The notes below the pieces were generated by a model, which was not told the DNA's origin, searched no databases, and saw only the letters and a list, made by a program, of their open reading frames with translations. Made by a program: the position numbers and the translations under genes. Positions 7,680 through 14,668 of a DNA stretch of 64,000 nucleotides are shown here, one piece after another; the first letter of the stretch is position 1; every line of letters starts with the position of its first letter. Origin of the DNA: Nodosilinea sp. PGN35 (lineage in GTDB: Bacteria; Cyanobacteriota; Cyanobacteriia; Phormidesmidales; Phormidesmidaceae); NCBI RefSeq assembly GCF_029109325.1, contig NZ_JAQKQJ010000015.1, positions 108,890-172,889 on the forward strand. The letters are read 5' to 3'.

Positions 7680-8054
7680 CTACGGGTCTAACCTTGGTCG
7701 ATCGCGCCGCAGCAGACTAAATACCTCCCCGTGGGCTGGGGTGATCAAAATCCCCGATGGGGGTACTGTCACCAGCTGGCTCCATTCGCGCTGCTCGGCG
7801 TACCGGAGCAGGTGCAAGTGGTTGATCGCCCCGCGCACCCCCTCCGGCGAACCGATCACCAGATGACGCAATCGCTCCCGCTCTGGCAGCAGGTCAGGAT
7901 TTGCAAGTAGCAGCGGGGTCGTCGCACCCGCACGGGCCGACGCCGCCAAAAAGGCAAACACAACATTGGGGTTTCCTCCAAGAAACGGATGGGTAGGAAA
8001 CCCAAAACTTTGCCGCTCCCAGACATAAGCGCATCGGAGCGGCCAGAGTAACAT
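7680..8054 (-). CDS. Conserved cyanobacterial hypothetical protein, start uncertain (124 aa)
   Basis: The C-terminal half (LRHLVIGSPEGVRGAINHLH, LLRYAEQREWSQLVTVPPSG, HGEVFSLLRR) follows a pattern seen in small cyanobacterial proteins of unknown function. The N-terminal half (MLLWPLRCAYVWERQSFGF...) looks less protein-like and may be spurious or disturbed by repeats; the true start could be further downstream. It lies between a palindrome and a tandem repeat array in a degraded region, so it may be a decaying gene. No function is proposed. Confidence 0.45.
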   Translation of the reverse strand: MLLWPLRCAYVWERQSFGFPTHPFLGGNPNVVFAFLAASARAGATTPLLLANPDLLPERERLRHLVIGSPEGVRGAINHLHLLRYAEQREWSQLVTVPPSGILITPAHGEVFSLLRRDRPRLDP

Positions 8055-8279
8055 AATACTCAGCCTCCGAGACAGCCTGGTACTGTCGAAGGGGTCAGCT
8101 GGTGGTGGGAGGTGCGAACTCCTGCCATCGGCGTCCGACCAAATTTTGGGAACCAGGCTGTACACTCGCAACCTTAGTCGAGGACTGTAGCGTATTGCGA
8201 TCGCTCAGGCAAGTCAAAATCGCTACATAATCCCACTCCGTCTTGAAGCTTAACAAGCGTCCCCGAACCCCCTCGCCCC

Positions 8280-8550
8280 TCTGCGGCAGAGCCGCCCTCA
8301 CCGTACCCAGGCAGAGCCTGGGCACCAGGACAGTCGTCTTCCTCGTTCCTCGTTCCCAGGCTCCCGACTGGGAATGCCCCGCCGAGGCTCCGCCTCTCTC
8401 TACCCTAGCGGCAGAGCCGCCCTCACCGTACCCAGGCAGAGCCTGGGCACCAGGACAGTCGCCTTCCTCGTTCCTCGTTCCCAGGCTCCCGACTGGGAAT
8501 GGCCGCCGAGGCTCCACCTCTCTCTACCCTAGCGGCAGAGCCTGGGCAGC
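8280..8550. repeat. Tandem ~125-bp repeat built from several hairpins
   Basis: Two full units (from about 8283 and 8408) and a partial third (from about 8532). Each unit contains consecutive small palindromes: gcggc-aga-gccgc, cccaggc-aga-gcctggg, ttccca...tgggaa and gaggc-tcc-gcctc. The cccaggcagagcctggg block is a known type of dispersed cyanobacterial repeat. The array ends 70 bp before the RAYT transposase gene, the arrangement expected for REP-type sequences mobilised by such an enzyme. The stretch 8055-8280 holds no recognisable gene. Confidence 0.8.
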
Positions 8551-8615
8551 AGATTTTAGGTAAAACCTGAACCCCAACGGGCACTCTGCATACAACAAAC
8601 TCACAACACTGCTTC

Positions 8616-9149
8616 ATGGGCCGTTCAAGGTATCGCACTATTGAAAGCTATCCACATTTTTTGACTTGTACTGTGGTCAACTGGCTGCCAGTTTTCAGCC
8701 ATCCCCAATTCGCCCAAATGGTGTTGGAGTCCCTCCGTTTTCTACATACTGAAGGTCGCCTCATTTTGCATAGCTACGTCATTCTTGAAAATCATCTGCA
8801 TCTGGTTGCCTCAGGAGATCAGCTTGCGAAAGAAGTTGGCAAGTTCAAATCATTCACCGCTCGATCGATTATTGACTGCCTGCATGAGCAGCCAAAAGCT
8901 AATCTCCTACAGCAATTGAAAGCAGCAAAGCTACCTCACAAAACCGGACAGTGCTATCAGCTGTGGCAGGAAGGATCGCATCCGCAAGCCTTAACCTCGC
9001 CAGATATGGCGCGACAGAAAATTGAATACATCCACAACAACCCAGTCGCCAGAGGCTATGTAGATGAACCGGGTCATTGGCGCTATTCCAGTTATCGCAG
9101 CTATTTAGGACAGCAAGGGTTAATCGACATAAAACCCCTTGAGCTTTAG
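8616..9149 (+). CDS. REP-associated tyrosine transposase (RAYT, TnpA_REP family, 177 aa)
   Basis: Single-domain HUH nuclease-like protein that, in characterised relatives, cuts and joins single-stranded REP hairpins. Visible features: the N-terminal YPHFLTCTVVNWLPVF strand, the HUH motif ENHLHLVASG (about residue 60), the helix GKFKSFTARSII where the catalytic residue usually sits (Tyr is not evident at the common position, so activity is uncertain), and the family hallmark QKIEYIHNNPVARGYV followed by WRYSSYRSY. Length is normal for the family. AT-richer than the surrounding genes. A hairpin-rich tandem repeat lies immediately upstream and is a plausible substrate. Confidence 0.85.
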   Translation: MGRSRYRTIESYPHFLTCTVVNWLPVFSHPQFAQMVLESLRFLHTEGRLILHSYVILENHLHLVASGDQLAKEVGKFKSFTARSIIDCLHEQPKANLLQQLKAAKLPHKTGQCYQLWQEGSHPQALTSPDMARQKIEYIHNNPVARGYVDEPGHWRYSSYRSYLGQQGLIDIKPLEL

Positions 9150-9169
9150 GCACCTTCCTTGTCTCCTCC

Positions 9170-9290
9170 AAGTTAAATGTGACGGGTTGACGGTCTACGG
9201 TTCACGGTAAACGGCTCGCCTTAAACCGCTTACCGCGAACCGTGAACCCTGAAGCCACATCCCCCGTCATTGATTTCTTTGACTGAACAC
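9170..9290. repeat. Palindromic repeat block, left copy
   Basis: Contains aagttaaatgtgacgggtt, cggttcacggtaaacggctc and, further on, the reverse-complement-like ccgcttaccgcgaaccgtga, then ttgactgaacactag. About 52 bp of it (9170-9222) recur in inverted orientation at 10644-10703, flanking the two genes in between. Confidence 0.65.
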
Positions 9291-9345
9291 TAGGGCAGCG
9301 GCACGATATCCGAGTCACGCAACCCCGATTTGAAACCGATACCTC

Positions 9346-9375
9346 GTAGGGAGCATTGCAGTGCAATGCCCCTAC
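9346..9375. repeat. Cyanobacterial palindrome (gtagggg-cattgca type)
   Basis: gtagggagcattgca followed directly by its near-complement gtgcaatgcccctac; a frequent dispersed intergenic hairpin in cyanobacteria. It lies in the gene-free stretch 9150-9578, where no gene is otherwise recognised. Confidence 0.75.
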
Positions 9376-9578
9376 AAACCGGGGGGATACAGATAGGATT
9401 TGGTGTTGGGCGAGGCCAGGCGATCGCCAGTTGCATTGAACATCTATAAACCTCACACAACCTTTACTCAGAACCGTCGCATTTCCCCAACTTTTAGCAG
9501 GATTACGTGCCAAAACCGCTGAAGATCAAACTGTTTCCGCACGCTAGTTGAGCTAAACCCGTTACCTGAGGAGGAGTG

Positions 9579-10034
9579 ATGATGAAACTGCATGTAGCCC
9601 TGGTGTCAGCAGTGGTGGTGGGCGCTGGGGCCGCCCCGGTTCAAGCCCAGCAGGTGCCCGACTACTACGTGGGGGCCGGGGTACGCGCCGGGTTCAACGA
9701 CAGCACCTCGTTTGTGATTGACTCTAAGGCCAAAATTACCGAGCTGGGCGATCGCACCACCCTCTCCGTGCGGCCTTCCCTGGTCTTTGACAACAGCACC
9801 GAGCTGCGGCTGCCCATCTCGGTAGACTACGCCCTCGATCAGGCGCTCTACCCCTACGCTGGGGCCGGGGTTGCCTACAACGCCGACGGTCGCTCCGCCG
9901 TTGACCCCATGATCACCGCCGGGCTCGACTGGGGCATCACCCGCAGCGTGGTGATCGATTTCAACGCCAGCATGTTGTTTAAACCTGGCGACACCGACGC
10001 TGAGATCACGGCTACAGTCAACTATGCCTTTTAA
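9579..10034 (+). CDS. Small outer-membrane beta-barrel-like protein (151 aa)
   Basis: Signal peptide (KLHVALVSAVVVGAGAAPVQAQQ) followed by about 130 residues of short amphipathic beta-strands (YYVGAGVRAGFNDSTSFVIDSK, TLSVRPSLVFD, LRLPISVDYAL, YPYAGAGVAYN, SVVIDFNASMLF) ending in aromatic Phe (TVNYAF), typical of an outer-membrane barrel. At this length it would form a small barrel. A gaggagg ribosome binding site precedes the starts GTG 9576, ATG 9579 and ATG 9582; an ATG is preferred. Exact family and function unknown. Confidence 0.7.
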   Translation: MMKLHVALVSAVVVGAGAAPVQAQQVPDYYVGAGVRAGFNDSTSFVIDSKAKITELGDRTTLSVRPSLVFDNSTELRLPISVDYALDQALYPYAGAGVAYNADGRSAVDPMITAGLDWGITRSVVIDFNASMLFKPGDTDAEITATVNYAF

Positions 10035-10126
10035 GGATCGCTAGCAGGGGGGCAAGGTATACGGTAAACGGTGCAGGGCCAAGCCTTACACCCTACACCT
10101 GAAACCCTACACCCGGCCCATCCCGC

Positions 10127-10558
10127 TTAGCTAACCGCCATCTCGGGCTCGGTGGCTTTGCGGTGCCCCTCAGAGGTACCCATTTGGATCAGCTCTACCT
10201 TGTAGCCGTCGGGGTCTTGCACAAAGGCGATCACCGTTGAGCCGTGCTTCATGGGGCCGGGCTCGCGTACCACCTGGCCGCCCTGGGCTTTGATGCGATC
10301 GCAGGTTTCGTAAATATCGTCTACCCCCAGGGCAATGTGGCCATAGGCATCGCCCAAATCGTAGGACTCTGTGCCCCAGTTGTGGGTCAGCTCTAGCACG
10401 GTGTGGTCGGCCTCATCGCCGTAGCCCACAAAGGCCAGGGTAAACTCGCCGCCGGGGTAATCTTTTTTGCGCAGCAGCGTCATGCCCAGCACATCGCAGT
10501 AAAACGTGAGGGAGCGATCGAGGTTGCCGACCCGCAGCATGGTGTGGAGTAATCGCAT
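10127..10558 (-). CDS. gloA: Lactoylglutathione lyase (glyoxalase I, 143 aa)
   Basis: Converts the hemithioacetal of methylglyoxal and glutathione to S-lactoylglutathione, the first step of methylglyoxal detoxification in the cytoplasm. The four metal ligands of E. coli GloA fall at the same positions: His5 (MRLLHTMLRV), Glu56 (HTVLELTH), His74 (AYGHIAL) and Glu122 (YKVELIQ), indicating a Ni-type homodimer. Length is normal. Single gene; repeats flank it on the upstream side. Confidence 0.95.
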   Translation of the reverse strand: MRLLHTMLRVGNLDRSLTFYCDVLGMTLLRKKDYPGGEFTLAFVGYGDEADHTVLELTHNWGTESYDLGDAYGHIALGVDDIYETCDRIKAQGGQVVREPGPMKHGSTVIAFVQDPDGYKVELIQMGTSEGHRKATEPEMAVS

Positions 10559-10643
10559 GGTGAGTTTGCTTCCGTAGTTGACCTCTATTATTATGACTAC
10601 CTGCTGCCAGAGGTGACGGCTGGTGCCGCTGCGCGGGGTTCAA

Positions 10644-10703
10644 AAGGCGAGCCGTGAACCATGAACCGTGAACCGTTTACCGTAAACCCATCACATTTAA
10701 CTT
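10644..10703. repeat. Palindromic repeat block, right (inverted) copy
   Basis: Reverse complement of this segment reads aagttaaatgtgatgggttt...ggttcacggctcgcctt and matches 9170-9222 with a small insertion. The adjoining ttgactgaccactag (10702-10716) also resembles ttgactgaacactag near 9279. Confidence 0.65.
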
Positions 10704-10712
10704 GACTGACCA

Positions 10713-11633
10713 CTAGTCCTCAGCGGGCTGGCTAACGCGCAGATTGCCCAGCGCCTGGGACAGCTCTAGCGGAAACAAAATCACCGTGTTGGACGGACTC
10801 GCCCCCAGGCCGTCGATGCTTTGCAGGGTGCGCAGCTCCAGGGCGATGGGGTTGGCCGCCATAATCTGGGCGGCGGCGGCGAGGCTCTGGGCGGCGAGGC
10901 GATCGCCATCGGCCTTAGTAATGGTGGCCCGCTTCTCCCGCTCCGCCGACGCCTGACGCGACATCATCCGCTTTAGATCTTCGGGCAGCTCAATGTCTTG
11001 CAGGCGAATCGAGTCGATGTGCATGCCCCACTCCTGCACCTGGGCCTCTACGATCGCCCCAATCTGAGTCTGAATCTGCTCGCGCTCCGACAGCAGCTCG
11101 TCGAGGGACAGGCCGCCCACCACATCTCGCAGGGCCGCCTGGGCATACTGCGACACCGCAAAGCGAAAATCCTGAATTGAAATCACCGCTTTTTGCGCAT
11201 CACTCACCTGAAAAAACAGAGCACTGTCGATCTCAGCGGGCACATTGTCGCGGGTGATCACCTTCTGGCGCGGAATGTTGATGACCAGGGTGCGGGTGTC
11301 GATAAACTGCACCGACTCCAGCACCGGCACCACGTACATCAGCCCCGGCCCCCGCACCCCCTGAATTTTGCCCAGCTGCAAAATCACCCCCCGCTCCCAT
11401 TCCGCCGCCACCCGCACACCGCCGACCACCACACTCCAGACCACGGCCACCACCACACCCGTCGTCAGTCCGGCGGGGCGCTGACGGGGAGCCAGCCCCA
11501 AAAAGAGCACGGCAAACAACGCTGCCATCGGCACAAAAAACAACACCTGCCGCACGCCGCGCCCCAGGGAAACGTGGCCTTCGGTGGGTTTGGCGTAGAC
11601 TCGGTTAGGCTGCTCAGGAGATGAATCGCTCAT
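10713..11633 (-). CDS. SPFH/band-7 (stomatin/slipin-like) membrane protein (306 aa)
   Basis: Membrane scaffold of the prohibitin/stomatin group. Two hydrophobic segments (about residues 29-47 and 55-76) precede the SPFH domain: EWERGVILQLGKIQGVRGPGLMYVVP, the classic band-7 opening, then INIPRQKVITRDNV and YAQAALRDVVGGLSLDELLSER. A helical, charged segment (AEREKRATITKADGDRLAAQS) follows, as in slipins. No NfeD partner is adjacent. Role in membrane microdomains is family knowledge; substrate unknown. Confidence 0.9.
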   Translation of the reverse strand: MSDSSPEQPNRVYAKPTEGHVSLGRGVRQVLFFVPMAALFAVLFLGLAPRQRPAGLTTGVVVAVVWSVVVGGVRVAAEWERGVILQLGKIQGVRGPGLMYVVPVLESVQFIDTRTLVINIPRQKVITRDNVPAEIDSALFFQVSDAQKAVISIQDFRFAVSQYAQAALRDVVGGLSLDELLSEREQIQTQIGAIVEAQVQEWGMHIDSIRLQDIELPEDLKRMMSRQASAEREKRATITKADGDRLAAQSLAAAAQIMAANPIALELRTLQSIDGLGASPSNTVILFPLELSQALGNLRVSQPAED

Positions 11634-11766
11634 GGCTAAATCCGCCGGGGTAGATGCTGACTAAACTAGCCAAACCGAGTCGGATTAGCGGGTTGCATCA
11701 CAATTTTGTGTACAACCGTAATATTTGATCACCGTGCCTGTATGCCGCTGCCTGGGGCAACGACGG

Positions 11767-13410
11767 TTAATCGACTAGCACACCAGGCGTTTTGAGCAGA
11801 CTTGCGGTACAGTCCAGTTCTCCACTGCACACCGGTTCCGGGAACGAGAAATGCTCGAGCACCTGGGGATGAATTTCGCCAAATTCTCCCACGGGCTGAC
11901 CGTCAACTAGCACCCTAGCGGCACGGCCAGCGATATAGTAGGGCGCGTCGCCCACCACCAGGTCGTAGCTTACCCCCAGGGCCTTGAGCATAGTCTGCAT
12001 GTAGGCTTTGGCCGTGGTAAACGAGGCGCGGGCATCGAGGCTGGCAAAGCCCCAGCACTGGCTTTCGTAAATAGCGCCTGCGGTGCTGAATCGCAGTACC
12101 TCTCCCGTCTCGTAGATGTTGATGGGCTTGGGGGCGCTGATGTTACGGGCCAAAACGTCCAGCAGACCTGCCTGCAGCGTCGGGCGCGTGGCGCTGTAGG
12201 TACGGCTCTTGGCGTTGCCGGTTTGTAGGTAGGGAGCCCCAAACAGGTCGAGAATGTCGGGGTCGGTCAGCACAAAGCTTTTCACCTCCATCAGCCCCAT
12301 GCGCTGGGCCAGATCGCCCACCTTAAACATGGCCTGGCGGAGGGGGGTCGCTTCCCCCAGGTGAAATTTGACGGTGAGGGGCTCGGCCTGCAAACTGCCA
12401 ATGCCCAGGGCCACCAGCAGGTCGCCCGCCAGATCTACCTGGCTAAAAATGTCGGTGCGGTAGGTGGGCACATGCACCACATCGGTGCCGCTCACGTCTA
12501 AATCCATCCGAGACAGCACCTGCCCCAGGCTGGCTTTGGCGATCGCAGTACCCATAATTTCGTTCAGGTACTTGGCTGAAAACTGCACCGGGCGGCGCGC
12601 CAGGCTGGGGGTAACCGTAGTGCCCTGGGGGGTGACAATGGCTACGGTTTGCACCTCGGCTCCGGTGTCTAAAAAGTTGTGGGCCAAAATATTAGCGGTC
12701 TCCACTACGGTCTGGGGCAAAATACCCGTCACATCGATCAACAGGTTGCGGGTGCTGGCGGTCACTTCCCCCGCCCCCACCGCATTGATGATGGGCGGCA
12801 TGGAGAGCACAGTGCCCCCCCCGTCGCGCAGCACGGGCACGCAGGGGTTCTCCGGTAGGGTGTGGCTATAGAGTCTGCCCGTGGGGTGATCGCGCAAAAT
12901 CTGCCGTGCGGTCATCGACTGGGAACCATGGAGCGGCACAAAGGCCAGCTCATCGAGGGGGGCTGCCCCGTAGGTGATGTCGCCGCTGATCTGATCGAGG
13001 TCATAGACCCCAATCGCAATTTTTTTGCGCTGGCGGCCAAAGGTCAGAGTTACCTTTTCTTGAAACTGTACTAGCACCTCTAGGCCGCCGTTTTGCAGGT
13101 CGGCACCGCGCACCACCAGGGCGGCAATATGGGGCCGCAGCGGCAATACCTCTGGTTGTACGGTTACCCGCCGCCCCGAGGAGTTTAGCTGGTCGGGCAC
13201 GGTACGGCTCTGGCCGTTGTAGATGTTGATGGCGCGGGTAAAACCCTCCGCTGCCAGCAGATCGGGCCGCTCGGCGGTGACTTCTACCTCTAGGGTCTGC
13301 TCGCCCAGGTTGGCGTCTAGGCCGTAGTCAAAGGCCTGCTGGGCAAGCTGCTGGGGGTCGGTGGCGGTGAGCCGTTGCAGGTAGGCAAGGGGGAAGGTAA
13401 CGGTGGGCAT
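11767..13410 (-). CDS. pheT: Archaeal/eukaryal-type phenylalanyl-tRNA synthetase beta subunit (547 aa)
   Basis: Resembles the short PheRS beta chain of archaea, eukaryotes and spirochaetes, not the roughly 800-residue bacterial PheT. Shared landmarks: VEVTAERPDLLAAEGFTRAI (NRPDL region), VQFQEKVTLTFGRQRKKIAIGVYDLD, EILEKH-like ARQILRDHPTGRLYSHTL, then VLSMPPIINAVGAGEVT and NLLIDVTG, followed by a catalytic-like core (YRTDIFSQVDLAGDLLVALG, TRPTLQAGLLDVLARN, INIYETGEV). The bacterial N-terminal tRNA-binding (EMAP) and C-terminal anticodon-binding domains are absent. No pheS lies in the window. Start taken at MPTVTFPLAYLQRL (13410), the family's natural start. Whether it charges tRNA or does another job cannot be told here. 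Confidence 0.85.
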   Translation of the reverse strand: MPTVTFPLAYLQRLTATDPQQLAQQAFDYGLDANLGEQTLEVEVTAERPDLLAAEGFTRAINIYNGQSRTVPDQLNSSGRRVTVQPEVLPLRPHIAALVVRGADLQNGGLEVLVQFQEKVTLTFGRQRKKIAIGVYDLDQISGDITYGAAPLDELAFVPLHGSQSMTARQILRDHPTGRLYSHTLPENPCVPVLRDGGGTVLSMPPIINAVGAGEVTASTRNLLIDVTGILPQTVVETANILAHNFLDTGAEVQTVAIVTPQGTTVTPSLARRPVQFSAKYLNEIMGTAIAKASLGQVLSRMDLDVSGTDVVHVPTYRTDIFSQVDLAGDLLVALGIGSLQAEPLTVKFHLGEATPLRQAMFKVGDLAQRMGLMEVKSFVLTDPDILDLFGAPYLQTGNAKSRTYSATRPTLQAGLLDVLARNISAPKPINIYETGEVLRFSTAGAIYESQCWGFASLDARASFTTAKAYMQTMLKALGVSYDLVVGDAPYYIAGRAARVLVDGQPVGEFGEIHPQVLEHFSFPEPVCSGELDCTASLLKTPGVLVD

Positions 13411-13488
13411 GGACGATGAGTAGGGATGGAGATGGGGTGTGTAGATCCTCCCATAGGTTGTGGGGGTTGGGGAAAGTGGGCAGAAAAG

Positions 13489-13530
13489 CACCCCGCCCAC
13501 AGGCTTCTTGAGAAGGCTACGGGCGGGGTG
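13489..13530. repeat. 42-bp hairpin, possible dps terminator
   Basis: Perfect 10-bp arms caccccgccc (13489-13498) and gggcggggtg (13521-13530) enclose a second, weaker inverted repeat (aggcttct/agaaggct). It lies 110 bp after the dps stop codon and upstream of pheT. No T-run follows, so terminator activity is uncertain. Confidence 0.5.
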
Positions 13531-13638
13531 GTTACCGGGTTAGGTTGGGTCTATCAGCACCTGTCGGGGCAGGCTTGAGCGGCTCAGGGCTGAATCGGCT
13601 CTGGCGGTCTGACTGCTGCGACAGGGGCGGCAGGTTTT

Positions 13639-14184
13639 CTAGCTTTTACCGGCCAGTTCTTTGTCGCGCTTGCCAGACTCTAGAGCCTCGCCCTCAATAA
13701 AGGAGCGCAGCATCCAGGCCATCTCTTCGTGCTCTTCCATCAGGCCGGTCAGAAAGTCTGAGGTGCCTTCGTCATGGAACTCTTCGGAAGTTTGATCGAC
13801 GTACTCGCGCAGATTGCGGATGATTTGCTCATGATCGACAACGAGGCGTCTGACCATCTCTTCGGCGTTGGGCAGATCCCCAGGATGCTCCTTGAGGGAG
13901 GCGTTCTTGAGGAACCCTTCGGCGGTGCCCAGGGGGTAGCCGTTCAGCGTGCGAATGCGTTCGGCGATCGCATCAATGTTGGTGGTGAGGGCTTGGTAGT
14001 GCTCTTCCCACAGCTCGTGGAGAGTGCGGAATTGGGGGCCAACCACATCCCAGTGGTACTTCTTGGTCTTAATTAACAGCAGGTAGGCGTCGGCTAAAAC
14101 TTTGTTGAGAAGTTCGGTAACGCCCTGACGCTCTTGTTCGGAAAGGCCGATGTTAATGCTCATGGATGTATTGTCTCTCTGCAT
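13639..14184 (-). CDS. dps: Dps-family ferritin-like DNA-protection protein (181 aa)
   Basis: Forms a 12-subunit cage that oxidises and stores iron using hydrogen peroxide and shields DNA under stress. The signature region is present: KKYHWDVVGPQFRTLHELWEEHYQALTTNIDAIAERI, which supplies the intersubunit ferroxidase ligands (His and Asp/Glu), followed by the four-helix bundle ending SFIEGEALESGKRDKELAGKS. The lysine-rich C-terminus could touch DNA. Start at 14184 (MQRDNTSMS) or seven codons later at MSINIGL. Single gene. Confidence 0.93.
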   Translation of the reverse strand: MQRDNTSMSINIGLSEQERQGVTELLNKVLADAYLLLIKTKKYHWDVVGPQFRTLHELWEEHYQALTTNIDAIAERIRTLNGYPLGTAEGFLKNASLKEHPGDLPNAEEMVRRLVVDHEQIIRNLREYVDQTSEEFHDEGTSDFLTGLMEEHEEMAWMLRSFIEGEALESGKRDKELAGKS

Positions 14185-14383
14185 TCGGTTCTCTCTTTAT
14201 CTAACCCCAGGGGCCTTCCGGCCTCCTCTATCCAATGCGGGAAATAGGGCGTTACAAGTCCCTACCCTGGGGATGTTTTGAGGGCGCAAGTCTACCGCAG
14301 GCTAGATGTGAAGAACTGCTGGGCTGCGTAGTTTGGAGAGCCACAGGGACATTTCTAACGTTTATTCTCTAAAACGATTTGCT

Positions 14384-14641
14384 ATGGCTAGTTCATCTCC
14401 GCTGACGGGCGTAATTTTGATCGATTGCGCTAAGGCAAATGCTACCGAGGGGCTGGCGATCGCAGCGGAGCGCTGTGGCTACGGCAACGACACCGCTCAG
14501 TTTCAGGCGGCTCTGAGGGCAGCCTGTGGCGAAATGAATGTGACACCCAGAGATCTCGCTGACCTGGTGGACGACGAACTGTCGCAGTGGAAGCCAGAGC
14601 CCGGCATTGAAGTTGCCCCCGACACCCCCAGCGAGCTGTAA
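14384..14641 (+). CDS. Small conserved cyanobacterial hypothetical protein (85 aa)
   Basis: MASSSPLTGVILIDCAKANATEGLAIAAERCGYG opens a small soluble, acidic, largely helical protein with a Cys/Ala-rich N-terminal half and a charged C-terminal tail (DLADLVDDELSQW). The LIDCAKANA...AAERCGYG pattern recurs in unnamed cyanobacterial proteins. Start chosen at the ATG at 14384. It converges with the AAA ATPase gene, 27 bp away. Function unknown. Confidence 0.7.
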   Translation: MASSSPLTGVILIDCAKANATEGLAIAAERCGYGNDTAQFQAALRAACGEMNVTPRDLADLVDDELSQWKPEPGIEVAPDTPSEL

Positions 14642-14668
14642 AAATTGGGCGGTGGCGGCTGAAACCCG

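Noticed and set aside
8280..8550. Possible CRISPR array
   Set aside because: The repeats are contiguous 125-bp units, not short direct repeats separated by unique spacers, and no cas genes are present.
8243..8563. Frames within the 125-bp tandem repeat
   Set aside because: They follow the repeat period and have no protein features.
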